Below, in pieces: positions 29,333 through 32,283 of a stretch of 32,283 nucleotides of DNA (position 1 is its first letter; each line of letters starts with the position of its first letter). A program made the translations under genes and the position numbers. Source of the DNA: Bacteroidota bacterium (lineage in GTDB: Bacteria; Bacteroidota; Bacteroidia; JAADEI01); the NCBI GenBank assembly GCA_026992635.1, contig JALWYU010000113.1, forward strand, positions 1 through 32,283, in the 5' to 3' direction. The notes under the pieces were generated by a model. The model was not told the origin of the DNA and did not search any database. It saw only the letters and a program-made list of their open reading frames with translations.

Positions 29333-32283
29333 ATGGGTAAGGACTCAGCACGCTTTCCAGAGTGGATTACCTTAGAGGGTGTTCGGACCCACAACTTAAA
29401 AAACATTACGGTGCGCATTCCCAAGTATGCATTAACGGTGATCACGGGCGTGAGTGGCTCAGGTAAGTCGTCCTTAGCGGTGGATACGTTGTTTGCCGAG
29501 GGTTATCGCCGATATACGGAGAGTCTCTCCACGTATGCCCGGCAGTTTTTCCGACGCGTTGCACGTCCGGATATGGATCGGATAGAGGGTTTGCCCCCGG
29601 CAATTTGCTTAGAACAAAAGCAAAAGGTTCAGAATCCCCGGTCTACTGTGGGCACGTTGACAGAAATCTATGATTTTCTGCGGTATTTGTTCGCGTATGC
29701 GGGTGAGTTGTATTCGCCACGCACGGGTAAGCGCATAGAGATCTGGACGCCCGAAAAGGTGTTTGCCTGGCTGGCGGAAACCTTTCCCTCTCGCGGTTTT
29801 TTAATTGGGACAACCCTTTCTCCGACAAGCTTGGTGGAAGACGCGGGCAAATGCAATCTGTCAGCAGTGGTAGAGCGCCTGATTCAGCAGGGAATTCATC
29901 GTGTGGTGTGGCGTGGTCGGATCCTTCGCGTTCGCGAGCTGGAAACGCTTTCGCCGGAAGACCAGGAAGCTTTCTGCCAGCAATCGGGCATTCCCGTCTT
30001 GATTGACCGCATCAGCGCCGACTGGAAAGGAGATGTACACTGGGAAGATCGCGTTCGGGATTCATTACAGGTGGCATGGCAGCTGGGTCAGGAACATCTC
30101 GTGATTTTCACGGAAGAGGGTGAGGAGGCAGGTCGGTTTTCCGCTGTATACGAAGAGGATGGTCGGCGGTATCGGTCGCCCACACCGGAGCTGTTCAGTT
30201 TTTTGACGGCGGCAGGCGCCTGTCCAGTATGTAATGGCTGGGGTACGGTTCTGGCACCCGACGAACGCAAGGTCGTGCCTTATGCCGATCGGACGTTACG
30301 CCAGGGGGCAATCGCACCTTTTACAGAAGCCGGCTTTGAAGACTGGCACTATCAGCTGGTGATGGGCGCAATTCGTAGCGGGATTCCCGTAGATGTTCCT
30401 TATCAGGCGTTATCGGATGCAGATAAACAGAAGTTGTGGGAGGGAACACGGCATTTCCTTGGCATTCTTGCGTTTTTTGCGTATCTGGAAAAGAAAAAGT
30501 ACAAGATCCGGAACCGAATTCTTCTGAGTCGTTATCAGTCTCGCCGGTTGTGTCCGGCATGTGGTGGAGTTCGTCTACGGGAGGAAGCCCGGGCATTTCG
30601 TCTGGGTGGCAAATACACAATAGGCGACCTGGTATTTCTGCCCGTTCATACGTTGCGCAGTGTACTGGAATCGCTCACGTTTCCTGCTCATGTTCGTCGC
30701 CTGGTCCAACCTCTTCTGGAGGAGATTATCATTCGGATTCAGTACCTGGAAGAACTGGGGTTGCGTTACCTGTCGTTGCATCGGGAAGCGCGTACGCTTT
30801 CTGGAGGTGAGCTCCACCGGATTCAGCTGGCACGGTTTTTGCGCACGCATCTTGTGCATACGCTGTTCATTTTTGACGAGCCCACCAGTGGATTGCACGC
30901 CCGGGATATTCAGCGTTTACTGCGAGTACTGTTCCAGTTGCGCGACCTGGGCAATACCGTTGTCGTGGTAGAACATGAACCGGAGGTGATTCGCCAGGCG
31001 GATTATGTCATTGATCTGGGTCCGGGTGGTGGTCGCGAAGGCGGACAGGTTGTTTATGCGGGTGAGCCGGCAGGGTTGACCCGCGTCAAAAAGAGCATCA
31101 CCGGTAAGTATCTGAGTCGGAAGGTTGCGATTCGTTCCCGAAAACGCATTCGTACGGGCAACAGCATGGGTAAGCTGGTATTTGCGGGCGTTACGCGCCA
31201 TAACCTGAAGAACATTACTGTGGAAGTACCCCTGGGCGCCTTCACAGTGGTAACGGGCGTCAGTGGCTCGGGCAAAACCACATTGGTGCGCGACGTCATG
31301 TACGAAACGCTGCGCACCCATACCCAGGGATATGGCCTACCCGAAGGCGTCCGCGAATTTTCCTGGGAAGGTTCCAACACGCCGTCTACAATCAAAATTA
31401 TCTGGGGCGGAGAAGAGCATCTAACCTCCAGTCCTTATAGTTTGCCTGTTACAGTGGCGGGGGTGTTTGACCGGATTCGCGAACTGTTTGGAGAAGCTCT
31501 GGCACAACATTACCGTGAGAATGCAGCCTTTGCGATTCGGTGGGAAGCCCGTATGGCGGAACAGGGCGTGATTGAGTGGGCGGAGCAAATGAGGCGGAAT
31601 CCCGCGCGATTCTTTATCCTGAACCGGGCAGGTGGGCGCTGCGAAGTCTGTCAGGGGCGAGGCTACCAGCGCATAACCATGCAATTTTTGCCTGACGTGG
31701 AAATCACCTGCCCCGAATGCCATGGCGACCGATACGTCCCCGAAATCAAAGAAGTCCAGATTCGGGGGCGCTCCATCGTAGACGTACTGAACATGACAGT
31801 GAGAGAAGCCCTTCAGTTCTTCAAAGAAGAACCTGCCATCACCGAAGGACTTCAGTTGCTTGCCCGCTTAGGCTTGGACTACCTGACGCTTGGCCAACGT
31901 ATTCATACGTGCTCAACGGGTGAACGCCAGCGCCTGTTCTTAGCCACATACCTCCGCCAGATGCACACTGGTACGCTCTCACCTGACCCTTCCATCCACT
32001 ACTTTTTCTTTTTTGACGAGCCCACCATCGGGTTACACCCCCGCGACGTAGAGCTTCTGCTGGAAGCGTTCCACACGCTCTTAGACCAGGGACACACCAC
32101 ACTCATCGTCGCAGAACACAACTTAGACGTGATTGGTGCGGCGGACTGGATTATTGACTTAGGTCCGGAAAGCGGGGAAGAAGGGGGAGAAGTGCTGTTC
32201 TGCGGGGAGCTGGAACGATTTGTTGGGGAGGGTCCGTCAGGGTCGTGGACACGCCGATGCTTACTGGCGGGGCTGGGTAGAGG
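29333..32283 (+). CDS. uvrA: UvrA-family ABC ATPase, divergent, 3' end outside window
   Basis: About 983 residues are visible without a stop. Both ATPase halves are present. Half one has Walker A GVSGSGKSS (about 38-46), RYTESLSTYARQF, the signature LSGGELHR (489-496) and FDEPTSGLH. Half two has GVSGSGKTT (about 640), VFDRIRELF and FDEPTIGLHP. Zinc-ligand Cys pairs are C297/C300, C407/C410, C770/C773 and C793/C796. Unlike standard UvrA, the CPxCG pair expected just before ELFSF is missing. The second ABC signature is CSTGERQR (860-867) rather than LSGGEAQR, and the usual PIGRTPRSNPATYTG region reads SSPYSLPVTVAGVFD. UvrA finds DNA damage and loads UvrB; these changes suggest a second, divergent UvrA paralogue rather than the main repair protein. 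Start ATG 29333, 14 nt after the methyltransferase stop. Confidence 0.88.
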   Translation, partial: MGKDSARFPEWITLEGVRTHNLKNITVRIPKYALTVITGVSGSGKSSLAVDTLFAEGYRRYTESLSTYARQFFRRVARPDMDRIEGLPPAICLEQKQKVQNPRSTVGTLTEIYDFLRYLFAYAGELYSPRTGKRIEIWTPEKVFAWLAETFPSRGFLIGTTLSPTSLVEDAGKCNLSAVVERLIQQGIHRVVWRGRILRVRELETLSPEDQEAFCQQSGIPVLIDRISADWKGDVHWEDRVRDSLQVAWQLGQEHLVIFTEEGEEAGRFSAVYEEDGRRYRSPTPELFSFLTAAGACPVCNGWGTVLAPDERKVVPYADRTLRQGAIAPFTEAGFEDWHYQLVMGAIRSGIPVDVPYQALSDADKQKLWEGTRHFLGILAFFAYLEKKKYKIRNRILLSRYQSRRLCPACGGVRLREEARAFRLGGKYTIGDLVFLPVHTLRSVLESLTFPAHVRRLVQPLLEEIIIRIQYLEELGLRYLSLHREARTLSGGELHRIQLARFLRTHLVHTLFIFDEPTSGLHARDIQRLLRVLFQLRDLGNTVVVVEHEPEVIRQADYVIDLGPGGGREGGQVVYAGEPAGLTRVKKSITGKYLSRKVAIRSRKRIRTGNSMGKLVFAGVTRHNLKNITVEVPLGAFTVVTGVSGSGKTTLVRDVMYETLRTHTQGYGLPEGVREFSWEGSNTPSTIKIIWGGEEHLTSSPYSLPVTVAGVFDRIRELFGEALAQHYRENAAFAIRWEARMAEQGVIEWAEQMRRNPARFFILNRAGGRCEVCQGRGYQRITMQFLPDVEITCPECHGDRYVPEIKEVQIRGRSIVDVLNMTVREALQFFKEEPAITEGLQLLARLGLDYLTLGQRIHTCSTGERQRLFLATYLRQMHTGTLSPDPSIHYFFFFDEPTIGLHPRDVELLLEAFHTLLDQGHTTLIVAEHNLDVIGAADWIIDLGPESGEEGGEVLFCGELERFVGEGPSGSWTRRCLLAGLGR

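Noticed and set aside
30865-32045. Repeated TTTTTTGACGAGCCCACCA as a mobile repeat
   Set aside because: These are the two Walker B regions of the duplicated UvrA ATPase halves.

Overview
The window looks like a chromosomal segment from a Bacteroidota-type bacterium, plausibly thermophilic or deep-branching. The evidence is two type IX secretion system (T9SS) components (a PorE-like TPR/propeller/OmpA protein and a PorZ-like propeller with a sorting domain), several exported proteins with T9SS-like C-terminal domains, a TonB energy transducer, and the rpsU-xerC-hpf gene string common in this phylum. The lifestyle is inference only.

Region 1 (9-4912, minus strand) runs porE-like > folB > ribE > rpsU > xerC > hpf. 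The junctions overlap tightly (TGATG, TAATG, and a 44-nt overlap of xerC with hpf), which suggests translational coupling. Two small hairpins lie in the ribE-rpsU gap.

Region 2 (4913-14051) is the highlight. After a G-poor, CA-rich non-coding stretch, six tightly packed plus-strand genes encode a complete type III CRISPR effector: Cmr1-like, Cmr6-like, Cas10, Cmr4-like, Cmr5-like and a Cas5/Cmr3-like protein. Cas10 keeps an N-terminal HD nuclease motif and a four-Cys zinc finger, but the GGDD cyclase motif is replaced by E-P-Q-V. Together with the gene order this matches the rare subtype III-C (Csx11 / MTH326-like). No CRISPR array, cas1/cas2, cas6 or CARF effector gene is visible. The Cmr6-like gene carries a 90-nt-period internal duplication, and the genes are a patchwork of AT-rich and GC-rich stretches. 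The module sits as a plus-strand island between two long minus-strand blocks of ordinary genes.

Region 3 (14105-24216, minus strand) reads tRNA-Met > pruA > etfB > etfA > two paralogous Cys-rich small lipoproteins > an FtsB/DivIC-type division protein > tRNA-Gly > ktrA-like > a large exported protein > a TonB-like protein > a DUF502 membrane protein. It covers proline/arginine-to-glutamate catabolism, flavin electron transfer, potassium uptake, cell division and envelope functions.

Region 4 (24333-32283, plus strand) holds a small unknown gene, a secreted subtilisin-like (S8) protease with a T9SS-like tail, porZ-like, a SAM-dependent methyltransferase and a divergent uvrA-family gene that runs off the end of the window. 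porZ has no convincing start codon of its own.
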